Source of the DNA: Cellvibrionaceae bacterium
GTDB lineage: Bacteria > Pseudomonadota > Gammaproteobacteria > Pseudomonadales > Cellvibrionaceae
NCBI GenBank assembly: GCA_028281575.1
Contig: JANQJP010000090.1
Location: forward strand, 150,679-214,678
Direction: 5' to 3'
Length of the DNA stretch: 64,000 bases
A program made the position numbers and the translations under genes. Each line of letters begins with the position of its first letter. Within the stretch, counting starts at the first letter, position 1. The notes under the pieces were generated by a model. It was given only the letters and a program-made list of their open reading frames with translations, made no database searches and had not been told where the DNA came from. This document shows, piece after piece, positions 26,965 to 36,130 of the stretch.

Positions 26965-27783
26965 CTAGTTCAAGTTAATAATTTTTCTGATTTGGCTCTT
27001 ATAGCTGCGGCTCATTTTCAAACGTGAGCCGCAATTTAATACCAGGTGATGCTCACCGTTAATATGTGAACAGGATTGCTTGATACGTGTCAGGTTGACA
27101 ATCGTTGATCGATGAACGCGCTGAAACACTTTGGGGTCGAGCAGTGCTTCGAGTTTTTTCATCGTCGTGCGCATTACGTGGATTGTACCGTCTACATGCA
27201 GGCACATGTAATCGCCGGCGGCATCTACCCAATCGATATCTGTTGTTTTCACGATGGTGACATTACCCGCATCTTTAATTGCGACGCTTTCGGGATAATG
27301 TTTTTGGGCGCCATCGCTCACTTCCAATGCTTCCTGCAGGCTGCCGGGTCGATTTCCGGTAATATTGCCAATAACTGAGAGCAGGGTTTCCTTTTCCGAA
27401 AGTGCGTTTCGCTCTACAATTTTACCCCGCACTCGTGTGATCGCTTCTGCGAGCCGGTCGTCCTCGATTGGTTTGAGCACATAATCGACAGCGTGCACTT
27501 TAAAAGCGTCTATTGCGAATTCATCGAACGCAGTAACAAAGACGACCATTGGCAAAATATCAACTTGCATGGCGTGCACAACGTCAAAGCCATTCATGCC
27601 GGGCATTTGAATATCCAGAAACAATACATCGGGCATATGTTCTTCGATAGCGCGCAAGGCTTCTCGACCGTTTGCGCACTCTGCGACAACCTCGATATCT
27701 TCGTATTCTTTGAGACGTATGTTCATCCCTCGTCTAGCCGGCGGTTCGTCATCGACAATAATGGTTCTTAATTTTTTGTTCAC
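26965..27783 (-). CDS. LytTR-family response regulator
   Basis: 272 residues. An N-terminal receiver domain has the acidic pair DD11-12, phospho-acceptor Asp57 (FLDIQMPG) and Lys in VLKPIEDD. The C-terminal LytTR DNA-binding domain spans about 165-270 (VAIKDAGNVTIVKTTDIDWVDAAGDY, FQRVHRSTIVNLTRI). The ATG overlaps the stop of the sensor kinase gene by 4 nt. The gene ends 8 nt from the convergent DUF1501-like gene. LytTR regulators bind short direct repeats; targets here are unknown, with the neighbouring heme-protein operon as an obvious candidate. Confidence 0.92.
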   Translation of the reverse strand: MNKKLRTIIVDDEPPARRGMNIRLKEYEDIEVVAECANGREALRAIEEHMPDVLFLDIQMPGMNGFDVVHAMQVDILPMVVFVTAFDEFAIDAFKVHAVDYVLKPIEDDRLAEAITRVRGKIVERNALSEKETLLSVIGNITGNRPGSLQEALEVSDGAQKHYPESVAIKDAGNVTIVKTTDIDWVDAAGDYMCLHVDGTIHVMRTTMKKLEALLDPKVFQRVHRSTIVNLTRIKQSCSHINGEHHLVLNCGSRLKMSRSYKSQIRKIINLN

Positions 27784-28880
27784 GGTGTAATTTCCTGTGA
27801 TTTTATTTCATAAGGTATTCGGATACTTATTTTTAGGCCGTGCGGACTAGCTTGTGTAAAGCTGCAGTTGTGTTCTGATCCGTAAAGCTCTTCCAGGCGA
27901 TTGCGAAAATTGCGCAGGCCAACACCTGTTGTTTGGCGGGGGTCGTCAACGGTGGCCTGTATGCCGGGGCCGTCATCGGCGATTTCCATTAAAAGTGAGT
28001 CGGCAAATGCTTTGGCGCTAATTGTGATGGTGCCGCCGGTTTCGCTTTTTGAAATGGCATATTTAATCGAGTTTTCAATAAGTGGTTGCAATAAGAGGCT
28101 CGGGACCAGCGCATTTTCTGCTTCTTTATCGATAGTTATTACAACGTTAAGCCGGTCTTCGAAGCGTACTTTTTCAATGTTTAGGTAGAGGCGCAGTACT
28201 GCTATTTCCTGCATGAGAGGTACTTTTTGCATTGGGTCTGTTTCGAGTGAATAGCGCAGAAATTTTGACAACTCGGTAAGCATATTGTTGGCTGCGCGCG
28301 TCTCTTTTTCGAGCACCAGTGTCGAAATGGCATTTAGCGTATTAAATAAAAAATGGGGGTTGAGTTGATAGCGGAGCATCTTAAGCTGCGCTTGTGTCGC
28401 CATAGATTCCGCTTGCATAGAACGTCGATGTTCTTCCTGGTACATCAAATAGTATTTAATGCCTGCGTATAACGCGACCCAGCTCAACAAAACAAAAAAA
28501 TGAAATTTAAACCAGCCGATAAATTCGTAGATATGGAACTGCATTTCCGGGTTGCAAAGCTTTTGATAGCCGTACATCAACATAAGTACCCAGGCAGAGG
28601 TAAAAATGATTGTGATAAAGAACATCAACGAAAACTTTTGATTACCAGGAAGATGCCATATCCGCTGATAAAAAAAACGCATCATTAAGCTGATAAGAAA
28701 TCCGGTGAGAATAGAATAAGGTACTTGATAGAGCTGGAAGGTACTGCCTTTACTCCAAAGAAATCCGGTGCCTGACAAAATGAAACCGTAACCGAGCCAA
28801 CCCATGCTGTTGAGAAGCCAAAAGGTGTAGCGCTGGTTGGTTAAAGCTGCTTTAAACGTGGAACTGAAAGAAGACAGCAT
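27780..28880 (-). CDS. LytS/YehU-type sensor histidine kinase
   Basis: 366 residues from the ATG at 28880 (a TTG 18 nt upstream is also in frame). Four to five transmembrane helices occupy roughly residues 25-150, with no large extracytoplasmic domain. A short coiled coil leads to the His_kinase domain, with phospho-acceptor His in QLNPHFLFNTLNAIS. The ATPase domain has PSLLLQPLIENSIKYA (N box), ADDGPGIQ and GVGLRNFRNRLEELYG. It is coupled by a 4-nt overlap with the LytTR regulator. The signal sensed is not predictable from the membrane region. Confidence 0.9.
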   Translation of the reverse strand: MLSSFSSTFKAALTNQRYTFWLLNSMGWLGYGFILSGTGFLWSKGSTFQLYQVPYSILTGFLISLMMRFFYQRIWHLPGNQKFSLMFFITIIFTSAWVLMLMYGYQKLCNPEMQFHIYEFIGWFKFHFFVLLSWVALYAGIKYYLMYQEEHRRSMQAESMATQAQLKMLRYQLNPHFLFNTLNAISTLVLEKETRAANNMLTELSKFLRYSLETDPMQKVPLMQEIAVLRLYLNIEKVRFEDRLNVVITIDKEAENALVPSLLLQPLIENSIKYAISKSETGGTITISAKAFADSLLMEIADDGPGIQATVDDPRQTTGVGLRNFRNRLEELYGSEHNCSFTQASPHGLKISIRIPYEIKSQEITP

Positions 28881-29038
28881 GCAGAACGGCCCGTGCAATA
28901 GTCGAGGGTTTGGTAGCTTGATATGTATTAAACTCTATTGGAAGTTTAAGCTAATTATTTATAAAGCATAGGGCTTTTGTCGCTGAGATCGTGCACTTCG
29001 ACGTGTTACTTCAACTTTTTTGAGCCCTTAACCATGAC

Positions 29039-30424
29039 ATGAATTATTCTGGATACGCCATGCCGATTTCACCTCTATTGCTCGATACGCTGCGCTGTCC
29101 CCTGAGTGGTCAAAAACTCGAATACAGGGATGATCAGCAGCTGACAACAGTCGATGGGCAATATGCTTATCCACTACTCGATGGCATTCCGTGGATGTTA
29201 GCCCGACCGAGAAACTCCCTGCTCGACTGGGCGTCAAAATTAAAACATTTTCAGCAGACATTTATTGCCGAGATAGCTGTACTTGAACTGGACTGCAAGC
29301 GGGCGGAGGGGGTCACATCCAAGCGCTTGCAGGCTTTACTGAAGGCAAAAAAAGATTTTTTGCTGGAAATCACGCAGCTGGTGCAACCGCTGACGACGAC
29401 GAAAGTCACTCAGCTTGAGGTTTATAATGTGCTGCGTGATAGAGCGCCGAACATTCAAAACCTGTTAAGTTACGAGGCGAATATTTATCGCGATTGGGCT
29501 TGGGGTGCCGAGGAGAATGCACAAAGCGCCGCGCTGCTTGAATCTTTAGCGCCAGAAGATGTTGGGCGTTTTTGTGTGATCGGTGCTGGGGCGTGTAAGC
29601 TTGCGCTCGATCTTCACCTTCAGTTGCAACCTGAGTTTACCGTTGCGACTGACATTAACCCCCTGTTTTTGCTTGCTGTGCGACGGCTGTTGGAAAATGA
29701 GTCGTTGGTTTTGACGGAGTTCCCGCTCCAGCCTAAAAATTTAGATTGTGTGGCGGTCAGGCACGAGCTTTCACTCGACGCCAATCAAGTTGATAACTTT
29801 TTTCTCTGCTTCGCCGATGCCGCCAAACCCGCTTTCGAAAAGCACAGATTTGATACTGTATTGACGCCATGGCTCATCGATATCCAACCTTATGAGCTTG
29901 CGCGCTTTTTGAAACAGTTAAATCAGTACTTACCTGTTGGAGGTTGCTGGTTGAACTTTGGTTCGCTTGTCTTTAACCAGGGACGCGATGCGCTTTGTTA
30001 CAGTCGTGACGAAATTGAAAGCGTGGCTGAACAGGCGGGTTTCTCACTGGAGCTTGTTAAAGACGCCGTTATGCCTTACTTAAAGTCGCCCTATAACGCA
30101 GGGCATCGCGTTGAGCAGGTATGGGCCTGGCGCGCGCGAAAGTTACGCGACGTTGAAGCGGGAAAAGATATGCAGGTGCTCCCCGACTGGCTGTTAGACA
30201 CGCAGTTACCGGTTCCGGTGTTTGCGGATTTTGAAGCCCTGGCGAATCAGAGCCTGTTTAACGCAGAGCTCCTATCCAGGTTCGATGGACAGCCATCAAT
30301 TGCTGCGCTAGCGCGCAAAATAGCGCAGAAATATGATGCGGATTGTGCGGAGTTGGAGCAAATGCTAGTCAGCTATTTAATTGAATTATGGAATACTAGG
30401 CGAGATCAAGGCGTTGACTTATAA
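29039..30424 (+). CDS. Trm112-like / N2227-type methyltransferase / PqqD-like fusion
   Basis: 461 residues with three recognisable parts. Residues about 8-55 resemble a Trm112/UPF0434 domain (LLDTLRCPLSGQKL...YPLLDGIPWML), with a single Cys rather than a full zinc site. Residues about 130-385 resemble the carnosine N-methyltransferase (N2227) fold: LLSYEANIYRDWAW, FCVIGAGACKLALDL for SAM binding, FDTVLTPWLIDIQ and LPVGGCWLNFGSLVF. Residues about 400-455 resemble PqqD (FDGQPSIAALARKIAQKY...LEQMLVSYLIELW), a peptide-chaperone fold. The substrate is unknown. It stands alone, followed by a foldback repeat. Confidence 0.65.
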   Translation: MNYSGYAMPISPLLLDTLRCPLSGQKLEYRDDQQLTTVDGQYAYPLLDGIPWMLARPRNSLLDWASKLKHFQQTFIAEIAVLELDCKRAEGVTSKRLQALLKAKKDFLLEITQLVQPLTTTKVTQLEVYNVLRDRAPNIQNLLSYEANIYRDWAWGAEENAQSAALLESLAPEDVGRFCVIGAGACKLALDLHLQLQPEFTVATDINPLFLLAVRRLLENESLVLTEFPLQPKNLDCVAVRHELSLDANQVDNFFLCFADAAKPAFEKHRFDTVLTPWLIDIQPYELARFLKQLNQYLPVGGCWLNFGSLVFNQGRDALCYSRDEIESVAEQAGFSLELVKDAVMPYLKSPYNAGHRVEQVWAWRARKLRDVEAGKDMQVLPDWLLDTQLPVPVFADFEALANQSLFNAELLSRFDGQPSIAALARKIAQKYDADCAELEQMLVSYLIELWNTRRDQGVDL

Positions 30425-30456
30425 ATGATAATGGTTATTATTTTCATCTTAGGGGT

Positions 30457-30620
30457 TGAGGCATGGATGGGGTACTGGTATTCGAGACCTTCACCAGCAA
30501 GTGCCGCCATGGATGGCGGACATTAGAACAACGCAGGAGCAGTTGTCGAGATGCTGGTGCAGAGCTTACATGGATGTATTTACAGCGCGTCTCGAATACC
30601 AGTACCCCATCCATGCTTCT
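30457..30620. repeat. Foldback repeat copy 3 (28-bp perfect arms)
   Basis: Arms 30461-30488 and 30589-30616 are perfectly complementary over 28 nt and end in GAGAC/GTCTC. The 100-nt interior is the full alpha module: CTTCACCAGCA, the GCCGCCATGGATGGCGG hairpin, CAACGCAGGAGCAGTTG at 30529-30545, ATGCTGGTG, TACATGGATGTATTTAC. The arm core (GATGGGGTACTGGTATTC) is unlike the cores of the other copies. It lies between the methyltransferase fusion and a 63-codon gene. Confidence 0.9.
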
Positions 30621-30651
30621 CCGAGTTAATACGAAGCAATGACTATGACTG

Positions 30652-30843
30652 ATGAAAATTGAATTGGAAATCGCTGAACATGAGCTGGAATCACTGCTCG
30701 CTTCGGGCTTGATTGGCCTCGAAAATATGCGTAATCTCGATGGCCGCGCGAAAGAGACTTTACGACGTGTTTGCTTGCGTCGTTTGGATGCTTGTCTGTC
30801 CAAAGCTGATTTGGCGCAGGGCTCTGTCATACGCCTGCCATAA
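30652..30843 (+). CDS. Small hypothetical protein (63 aa)
   Basis: ATG at 30652 and TAA at 30841-30843. The product is highly charged and probably helical, with three leucine-rich segments (IEAEHELESLL-like, LIGLENMRNLD, LRRVCLRRLDACL) and two cysteines. There is no clear Shine-Dalgarno sequence. Codon use looks coding, and it does not coincide with the repeat just upstream. I do not recognise a family. It lies 46 nt before the aquaporin start. Confidence 0.45.
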   Translation: MKIELEIAEHELESLLASGLIGLENMRNLDGRAKETLRRVCLRRLDACLSKADLAQGSVIRLP

Positions 30844-30889
30844 ATAACACTTTTACTTTTAGCCTCGTTTGTACTCGAATTTGGCGCAT

Positions 30890-31603
30890 ATGTCTGTATT
30901 CAACACGTTGCGTTTAACGCCCTATAACCAATACCTCGCCGAGTTTATCGGTACATTTTTTTTAGTGCTTTTTGGCTGCGGTGCCATGGTGGTCAATGAC
31001 ACTTTCGGCGTGCCGGGACATGGCGGTGTTGCCGCGGCTTTTGGTTTGATCGTGATGATCATGATCTACGCGATTGGCAATATCTCAGGGGCACATATGA
31101 ACCCGGCAGTCACTATTGCCTTTGCGGTGGCACGGGGTTTTGATAAACGCCGCGTGCTTCCATTCATAGCCAGCCAAATTATTGGAGCTGTATTTGCCAC
31201 AGCCGCGCTGAAGACTATTTTCCCAACCCATGAGTTGCTGGGGGCAACGCAAGCTCATGTCGGCATTTTGCCGGGCTTTTTGGTTGAATTTCTGCTGTCG
31301 TTTTTGCTCATGTTTGTCATCTTAAATGTCACGACCGGCCATCAGGAAAAAGGCATTATGGCCGGGGTCGCCATTGGCGCGACGGTGGGTTTGGAAGCGC
31401 TTGTTGGGGGGCCGCTCACCAATGCGTCGATGAATCCAGCGCGTTCGATTGGGCCGGCGCTTGTGTCCGGGCATTTGGATGCGCTATGGCTATTTATTCT
31501 TGCTCCTATTCTGGGCACTGTCGCCGCAACGCCCTTTTGCGCGTTGATTCAGGGGCCGGGCTGTTGTGACGACTCCGCGTCTGCCGATAGCTCTGCTTCA
31601 TAA
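30890..31603 (+). CDS. MIP-family channel (aquaporin)
   Basis: 237 residues from the ATG at 30890; a TTG 21 nt upstream is in frame but unsupported. Six transmembrane helices and two half-helices carry the pore NPA motifs: SGAHMNPAVT and NASMNPARS. The Arg after the second NPA is the selectivity-filter arginine. A cytosolic tail ends GCCDDSASADSSAS. Overall similarity is to AqpZ/Nod26-like channels; water, glycerol or small neutral solute transport is likely, but specificity cannot be fixed from what I can see. Confidence 0.9.
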   Translation: MSVFNTLRLTPYNQYLAEFIGTFFLVLFGCGAMVVNDTFGVPGHGGVAAAFGLIVMIMIYAIGNISGAHMNPAVTIAFAVARGFDKRRVLPFIASQIIGAVFATAALKTIFPTHELLGATQAHVGILPGFLVEFLLSFLLMFVILNVTTGHQEKGIMAGVAIGATVGLEALVGGPLTNASMNPARSIGPALVSGHLDALWLFILAPILGTVAATPFCALIQGPGCCDDSASADSSAS

Positions 31604-31677
31604 TTTCTTAGCAAAAACAAGCGTGTTTTAGCTGAAAAAATCGAGCATAATTCGCGCCCTTTTCAAGTAAGGCACTA

Positions 31678-31991
31678 GGGGAACTTCTGAATAAGTCTGT
31701 GATATCGCTGGCTTTCAGGCATGTTTCCCGTGTAGGCGATCGAGTAAGGCGGGCTGGTTGCCCATCGAATGAAATCAACGCAGACGGGGACATTCCTGAA
31801 AGCCCCGAAGGCTGCGGCCTAGAATGATCATTTACGGTGTTGCACTTCTTGTTAATGCCTACACGGATGTAGGTAATTAGGGCAACGCAGGAGCAGTTGC
31901 CGAGGGCTACGGCCATTAACGGCGAAGCGCGCCTTGCGACTAACCATTCTAGGCTACGCAGAGACATTACAGACTTATTCAGAGGTTCCCC
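31678..31991. mobile_element. MITE-like element with 23-bp terminal inverted repeats
   Basis: Outer repeats 31678-31700 and 31969-31991 match at 22 of 23 positions (GGGGAACYTCTGAATAAGTC...), framing about 270 nt with no gene. Inner inverted sequences include GGCCTAGAATG (about 31817) against CATTCTAGGCTA (31945-31956). It also contains CAACGCAGGAGCAGTTG at 31883-31899, the hairpin shared with the alpha module of the foldback repeats. No target-site duplication is evident. The right end stops 4 nt before the tex start codon. Confidence 0.75.
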
Positions 31992-31995
31992 AGCC

Positions 31996-34290
31996 ATGTC
32001 CGATATTTCAGCACTCATCGCCAGCGAGCTCGATGTTCGCGAAGCCCAAGTCACTGCAGCAATCAATTTACTCGATGGGGGTGCGACTGTGCCCTTTATT
32101 GCGCGTTATCGAAAGGAGCTGACCGGGGCGCTAGACGATGCGCAGCTGCGGCGTCTCGACGAGCGACTCACCTATCTGCGCGAGCTCGCAGAGCGCCGGG
32201 AAACGGTATTGAATACCATTGACCAACAGGGGCAGCTCACGCCAGAACTAAAGCAGCAAATCTGTGCGGTCACAACCAAAACGGAATTGGAAGATCTGTA
32301 TTTACCTTACAAGCCGAAACGCAGAACGAAGGCGCAGATTGCACGCGAGGCTGGCTTGGAACCGCTTGCAGAGATGTTATTCGATAATCTCATGCTCGAC
32401 CCAGAGCACGAAGCACAGGCGTTTATCGATACTGACAAAGGCATCATTGATAGCAAACAGGCCTTGGACGGTGCCAAGCAAATCCTTATGGAGCGCTTTA
32501 GCGAGGATGCTGCACTAATGGCCAAGCTGCGCACCCAAATGCGCGATATCAGTTTTGTTCATGCAACGGTCGTTGAAGAAAAACAAACACAGGCAGCCAA
32601 GTTTCGCGATTATTTTGACCATCGTGAAGCTTTTACAAAAATCCCATCTCACCGCGCTTTAGCGATGTTTAGGGGAAGAAACGAAGGCTTGCTCAATCTC
32701 GCTTTCACTTTGCAGCAGGATTTGGAGCCGGGACAGGCTCATCCGTGCGAGGTACAGCTCGCTGCGCACTGGGACATCTCAGACAGCGGGCGTCCGGCTG
32801 ACCCCTGGTTGGCGGAAGTGTTACGCTGGACCTGGCGGGTAAAGTTGGCGACACGCTTGGAAACGGATTTGCTGGCAGAGTTGCGCGAAGCTGCCGAGGC
32901 GGATGCTATCGAGGTCTTCGCTTCAAACCTGAAAGACTTGTTGCTCGCCGCCCCCGCGGGACAAAAAGCGACTATCGGCCTCGACCCCGGTTTGCGCACA
33001 GGGGTTAAAGTTGCCGTCGTCGATGCCACCGGCAAGGTGCTCGATCATACGGCGATTTTCCCAAATCCTCCTCAGAACAAGGTGCATGAGGCTCAGCGCA
33101 GCTTGATTGCACTTATTGAAAAATACGATGTTCAACTTATCGCTATTGGCAATGGGACCGCCAGCCGCGAGACTGAAAAGTTTGTGGCCGAGTTGCTCAG
33201 CGCCAACTCCCTGTTGTCCGTGCAAAAGGTGATTGTCAGCGAGGCGGGGGCCTCCGTGTACTCTGCGTCGGAATTTGCCGCGCGGGAATTTCCCGATTTG
33301 GATGTCACCATCCGCGGTGCGATTTCGATAGCGCGGCGGCTGCAAGATCCGCTGGCCGAGCTGGTTAAAATTGAACCGAAATCGATAGGTGTCGGCCAAT
33401 ATCAACACGATGTTTCGCAAACGCGTTTGGCCCGTGCCCTGGATGCCGTAGTCGAAGATTGTGTGAACGCCGTCGGTGTTGAAGTGAATACGGCCTCCGC
33501 GGCACTGCTGACGCGTGTTGCGGGTTTGAACCAGAATATTGCGCATAATATTGTTGAGTTTCGCAACAAAAACGGTGTGTTTCAAAATCGAAAACAATTA
33601 CTCGACGTAAGCCGTCTCGGCGCCAAGGCATTTGAACAAGCGGCGGGGTTTTTACGTATTTCTGATGGCGACAACCCGCTGGATGCTTCTGCGGTGCACC
33701 CTGAAGCTTATGATGTGGTTTCGGCCATTGCCAAAAAAAATGGACGCGACGTAAAAGCGATGCTTGGCGACAAGGCCTTTCTGGGAAAGCTACAGCCGGG
33801 AGACTATGTTGACCAGAATGTTGGTTTACCGACGCTTATCGATATTCTTGCCGAGTTGGAAAAACCTGGCCGGGACCCGCGCCCGGAATTTAAAGCGGCG
33901 CGTTTTTCTGAGGGTGTTGAAAAAATTAGTGATCTCGCAGAGGGGATGGTACTTGAAGGTGCCGTGACGAATGTAACGAACTTCGGTGCTTTTGTGGATG
34001 TCGGTGTACATCAAGATGGCTTGGTGCATATATCTGCGCTGGCAAACCACTTTGTTAAAGATCCACGTGCGGTTGTTAAGGCCGGAGATATTGTTAAAGT
34101 CAAAGTGATGGACGTCGATGTCGCTCGGAAAAGAATTGCGTTATCCATGCGTATGGATGACGCACCTGTAAATAGTAAGCGCAAAGAATCGCCTGCCGCT
34201 AAGCAGGCTTCGTCTCATAAAAATCAACGTGCGCCGAAGGGTACGATGGCATCTTTGTTGGAAGCAGCGTTGAATAAGGCGGGTGAATAA
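31996..34290 (+). CDS. tex: Transcription accessory protein Tex
   Basis: 764 residues from the ATG at 31996; the frame extends upstream into the adjoining repeat but the Tex family begins here ([12 protein letters not shown]). Domains in order: Tex N-terminal helical part (about 1-320), YqgF-like nuclease fold (about 325-455, [18 protein letters not shown]), helix-hairpin-helix region (about 490-560) and C-terminal S1 RNA-binding domain (about 645-715, [21 protein letters not shown]). Tex is a nucleic-acid-binding factor affecting transcription and stress tolerance. The likely Shine-Dalgarno AGAGG at 31981-31985 is inside the element's terminal repeat. Confidence 0.95.
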   Translation: MSDISALIASELDVREAQVTAAINLLDGGATVPFIARYRKELTGALDDAQLRRLDERLTYLRELAERRETVLNTIDQQGQLTPELKQQICAVTTKTELEDLYLPYKPKRRTKAQIAREAGLEPLAEMLFDNLMLDPEHEAQAFIDTDKGIIDSKQALDGAKQILMERFSEDAALMAKLRTQMRDISFVHATVVEEKQTQAAKFRDYFDHREAFTKIPSHRALAMFRGRNEGLLNLAFTLQQDLEPGQAHPCEVQLAAHWDISDSGRPADPWLAEVLRWTWRVKLATRLETDLLAELREAAEADAIEVFASNLKDLLLAAPAGQKATIGLDPGLRTGVKVAVVDATGKVLDHTAIFPNPPQNKVHEAQRSLIALIEKYDVQLIAIGNGTASRETEKFVAELLSANSLLSVQKVIVSEAGASVYSASEFAAREFPDLDVTIRGAISIARRLQDPLAELVKIEPKSIGVGQYQHDVSQTRLARALDAVVEDCVNAVGVEVNTASAALLTRVAGLNQNIAHNIVEFRNKNGVFQNRKQLLDVSRLGAKAFEQAAGFLRISDGDNPLDASAVHPEAYDVVSAIAKKNGRDVKAMLGDKAFLGKLQPGDYVDQNVGLPTLIDILAELEKPGRDPRPEFKAARFSEGVEKISDLAEGMVLEGAVTNVTNFGAFVDVGVHQDGLVHISALANHFVKDPRAVVKAGDIVKVKVMDVDVARKRIALSMRMDDAPVNSKRKESPAAKQASSHKNQRAPKGTMASLLEAALNKAGE

Positions 34291-34324
34291 ACAGCGAACA
34301 TTGCTGCTGTTCGGTTAACTCGAA

Positions 34325-34440
34325 GAGACATGAATTGTGCGCTTGTACTAGAGACCTTCACCAGCAGGGATGCTGGTGCAGAGCCTACATGGACGTATTC
34401 ACGGTGTGTCTCTAGTACAAGCGCACAATTCATATCTCGT
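34325..34440. repeat. Foldback repeat copy 4 (26-bp perfect arms, short interior)
   Basis: Arms 34330-34355 and 34408-34433 are perfectly complementary over 26 nt with inner GAGAC/GTCTC; four more outward positions (GAGA) fit with one mismatch. The interior is only 52 nt: CTTCACCAGCA joined directly to TGCTGGTGCAGAG, so the central hairpin module with the 17-nt CAACGCAGGAGCAGTTG motif is missing. The left flank TTAACTCGAAGAG is shared with copy 2. It lies just after the tex stop. Confidence 0.9.
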
Positions 34441-34494
34441 GGTCTGATTAGATGACTAGACCCGAATGGCACTTACTTAAAGGCATTTTTTCCC

Positions 34495-34682
34495 GGTGCG
34501 GCGGAAGGTAGGATGTGATGAGACACGACGTAAACCCCCGCAAGCGGGTCCGGCCGAAAATCCCAGATAAGGGGCGTTCCACGGAGCAAAGCAGCGCTTT
34601 GCTTAATCCGCTCCACCCATGGGGTCTCGTCGCCCGAATCCCTCTGGCGACGGTCTCATCACATCCTACCTTCCGCTGCACC
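34495..34682. repeat. Foldback repeat copy 5 (30-bp arms, beta module)
   Basis: Arms 34501-34524 and 34653-34676 are perfectly complementary (24 nt); including one mismatch they extend to 34495 and 34682 (30 bp). Inner ends are GAGAC/GTCTC. The interior is a diverged beta module (GCGGGTCCGGCCGAAAATC, GGAGCAAAGC hairpin, TAATCCGCTCCACCC), and a second GTCTCGTCG near 34624 suggests nested sub-arms. The arm core (GTAGGATGTGAT) is unique to this copy. It sits 55 nt from copy 4, making a tandem pair between tex and the YkgJ gene. Confidence 0.88.
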
Positions 34683-34798
34683 TAACAGCATATTTTGACT
34701 TAAGTCAGCGCCATTCTGACGAGATGCTTTTAAATACTTGTGTTTTTAGTCGCATTACAAAAAGTTAACTTGGATAGCGGTGAGTGAATATGCACTTG

Positions 34799-35056
34799 CT
34801 ATGGCCGAGTCGCATCTTCCATTAACGTGAGAATCTGCAGCGCCTCTTTACGATTGTTGCCGCACGAAAACGTCTCTGCTTTAAACTGGTGACAAAAAGC
34901 TGGGTAAATCTCGGTGTCCCAAATTCGGCAGCGAAGGCTATTCGGATCGAGGTTGACACAGGTTTCGCCAGCCTTTTTTCCTTCGGGCATGCCCGGCAGT
35001 GGTTGTTTGATTGAGGGTGCGATACAACATGCAGCGCAACCCGAACGGCATTCCAT
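34799..35056 (-). CDS. YkgJ-family cysteine-cluster protein
   Basis: 85 residues from the ATG at 35056 (MECRSGCAACC); an upstream TTG start at 35104 adds 16 residues that do not fit the family. Cysteines follow the YkgJ zinc or iron-sulfur pattern: CRSGCAACC near the start, CVNL, CRIW, FCHQF and SCGN. These small cytoplasmic proteins are thought to bind a metal or cluster; no activity is established. It is an isolated gene, divergent from the SDR gene. Confidence 0.85.
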   Translation of the reverse strand: MECRSGCAACCIAPSIKQPLPGMPEGKKAGETCVNLDPNSLRCRIWDTEIYPAFCHQFKAETFSCGNNRKEALQILTLMEDATRP

Positions 35057-35245
35057 AGTAATAAGCGGGCTCCAGTTTATTTCTTTCGGAATAAAAAATA
35101 CCAAAAGTTTATATATTGCGCCAAATTCAAAAGGTATTGCAATCGTCGCTTTTTTTCACAGAAGAATTTCTATATTTTTGCGTGGCGCAATTAATTTCGT
35201 TGCCTAATTTTCTCGTGTATTAAGACGCTTACTAGGACGACTGCC

Positions 35246-36091
35246 ATGGAATTTAATCGAAAATTTGGCCCTTGGGCGCTTATCACAGGTGCATCTTCAG
35301 GTCTTGGGCAGGCCTTTGCCGAAAAGCTTGCGCAGCGAGGTATTAACCTGGTGTTGACGGCGCGCTCTGAGGACAAACTACAAAAAAGTGCGAGTGAACT
35401 CGAACGCAATTATGGTGTGAACGTCCGCGCTATCGCAATTGACCTAAGTGTTCGCGATAGCGTCGACGCGCTTTATGTTCGTTGTGCTGATCTCGATATA
35501 GGGCTTGTTGTTTCAAATGCCGGTGCTACGCAAATGCGTGACTATATGCACTATGGCCTCGACGAAGTACGCAGAAGTGTGCAGTTAAATGTCGCAGCAC
35601 ACGCCGATTTAGCGCGTTTTTTTGGGGAGGCTATGTTGTCCCGGCGCAAGGGGCGTGGCGGGCTGCTTTTTATTTCTTCGATTGTTGGCTTACAGGGTGC
35701 GCCTTACCTTTCGGTTTATTCGGCGTCAAAGGCGTATTTACTCAGTTTTGCGGAGGCACTTCACTACGAGAGTCGCAATAAGGGACTGCACGTAACCGCA
35801 GTTGCGCCGGGCCCAATAAAAACACCGATGATGCAGCTGGGGCCCGCTGCCAAGGAAATTATTAAGCAATCGCATTTGAGCTTGCTTGAGCCGGAAAGAG
35901 TTGCCAGCGGTGCACTCGATGCGCTGGAACGCAACACGAGTATCTACATTCCAGGTCCCTATATGCGCTGGCGTTTTGGTATTTTGCGTCGCTACTTTTT
36001 TAGCCGTTCTGCAAATGTAAGTTATTGGGGAAAAACCATAAAGCGCTATATGAAGGTTTTTGTAAATGCGACGATTATGCGCGCAGACTAG
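35246..36091 (+). CDS. Short-chain dehydrogenase/reductase
   Basis: 281 residues of classical SDR type. The cofactor loop is TGASSGLG (about 14-21), followed by TARSEDKL, which with its Arg suggests NADP(H). VSNAG and FISSIVG are the structural and catalytic Ser motifs, YSASKAY gives the catalytic Tyr and Lys, and PGPIKTPM is the cofactor-closing loop. The C-terminal extension (about 240-281) is basic and aromatic, as in the membrane-associated DltE/YqjQ-like group. The substrate is unknown. It is convergent with the Aas-like gene across a hairpin. Confidence 0.88.
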   Translation: MEFNRKFGPWALITGASSGLGQAFAEKLAQRGINLVLTARSEDKLQKSASELERNYGVNVRAIAIDLSVRDSVDALYVRCADLDIGLVVSNAGATQMRDYMHYGLDEVRRSVQLNVAAHADLARFFGEAMLSRRKGRGGLLFISSIVGLQGAPYLSVYSASKAYLLSFAEALHYESRNKGLHVTAVAPGPIKTPMMQLGPAAKEIIKQSHLSLLEPERVASGALDALERNTSIYIPGPYMRWRFGILRRYFFSRSANVSYWGKTIKRYMKVFVNATIMRAD

Positions 36092-36092
36092 A

Positions 36093-36121
36093 CCTGCCCA
36101 CAATATAAGTTTGTGGGCAGG
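36093..36121. terminator. Hairpin between convergent genes
   Basis: A perfect 11-bp stem (CCTGCCCACAA / TTGTGGGCAGG) with a 7-nt loop lies 2 nt after the SDR stop and 10 nt before the end of the convergent Aas-like gene. There is no strong T-run on either side, so it may act as a weak bidirectional terminator or protect 3' ends. Confidence 0.65.
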
Positions 36122-36130
36122 CGAACAGTG

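Noticed and set aside
31608..32066. 152-codon minus-strand frame across the MITE-like element and tex start
   Set aside because: It is a product of the repeat and of reading tex antisense; no recognisable protein features.
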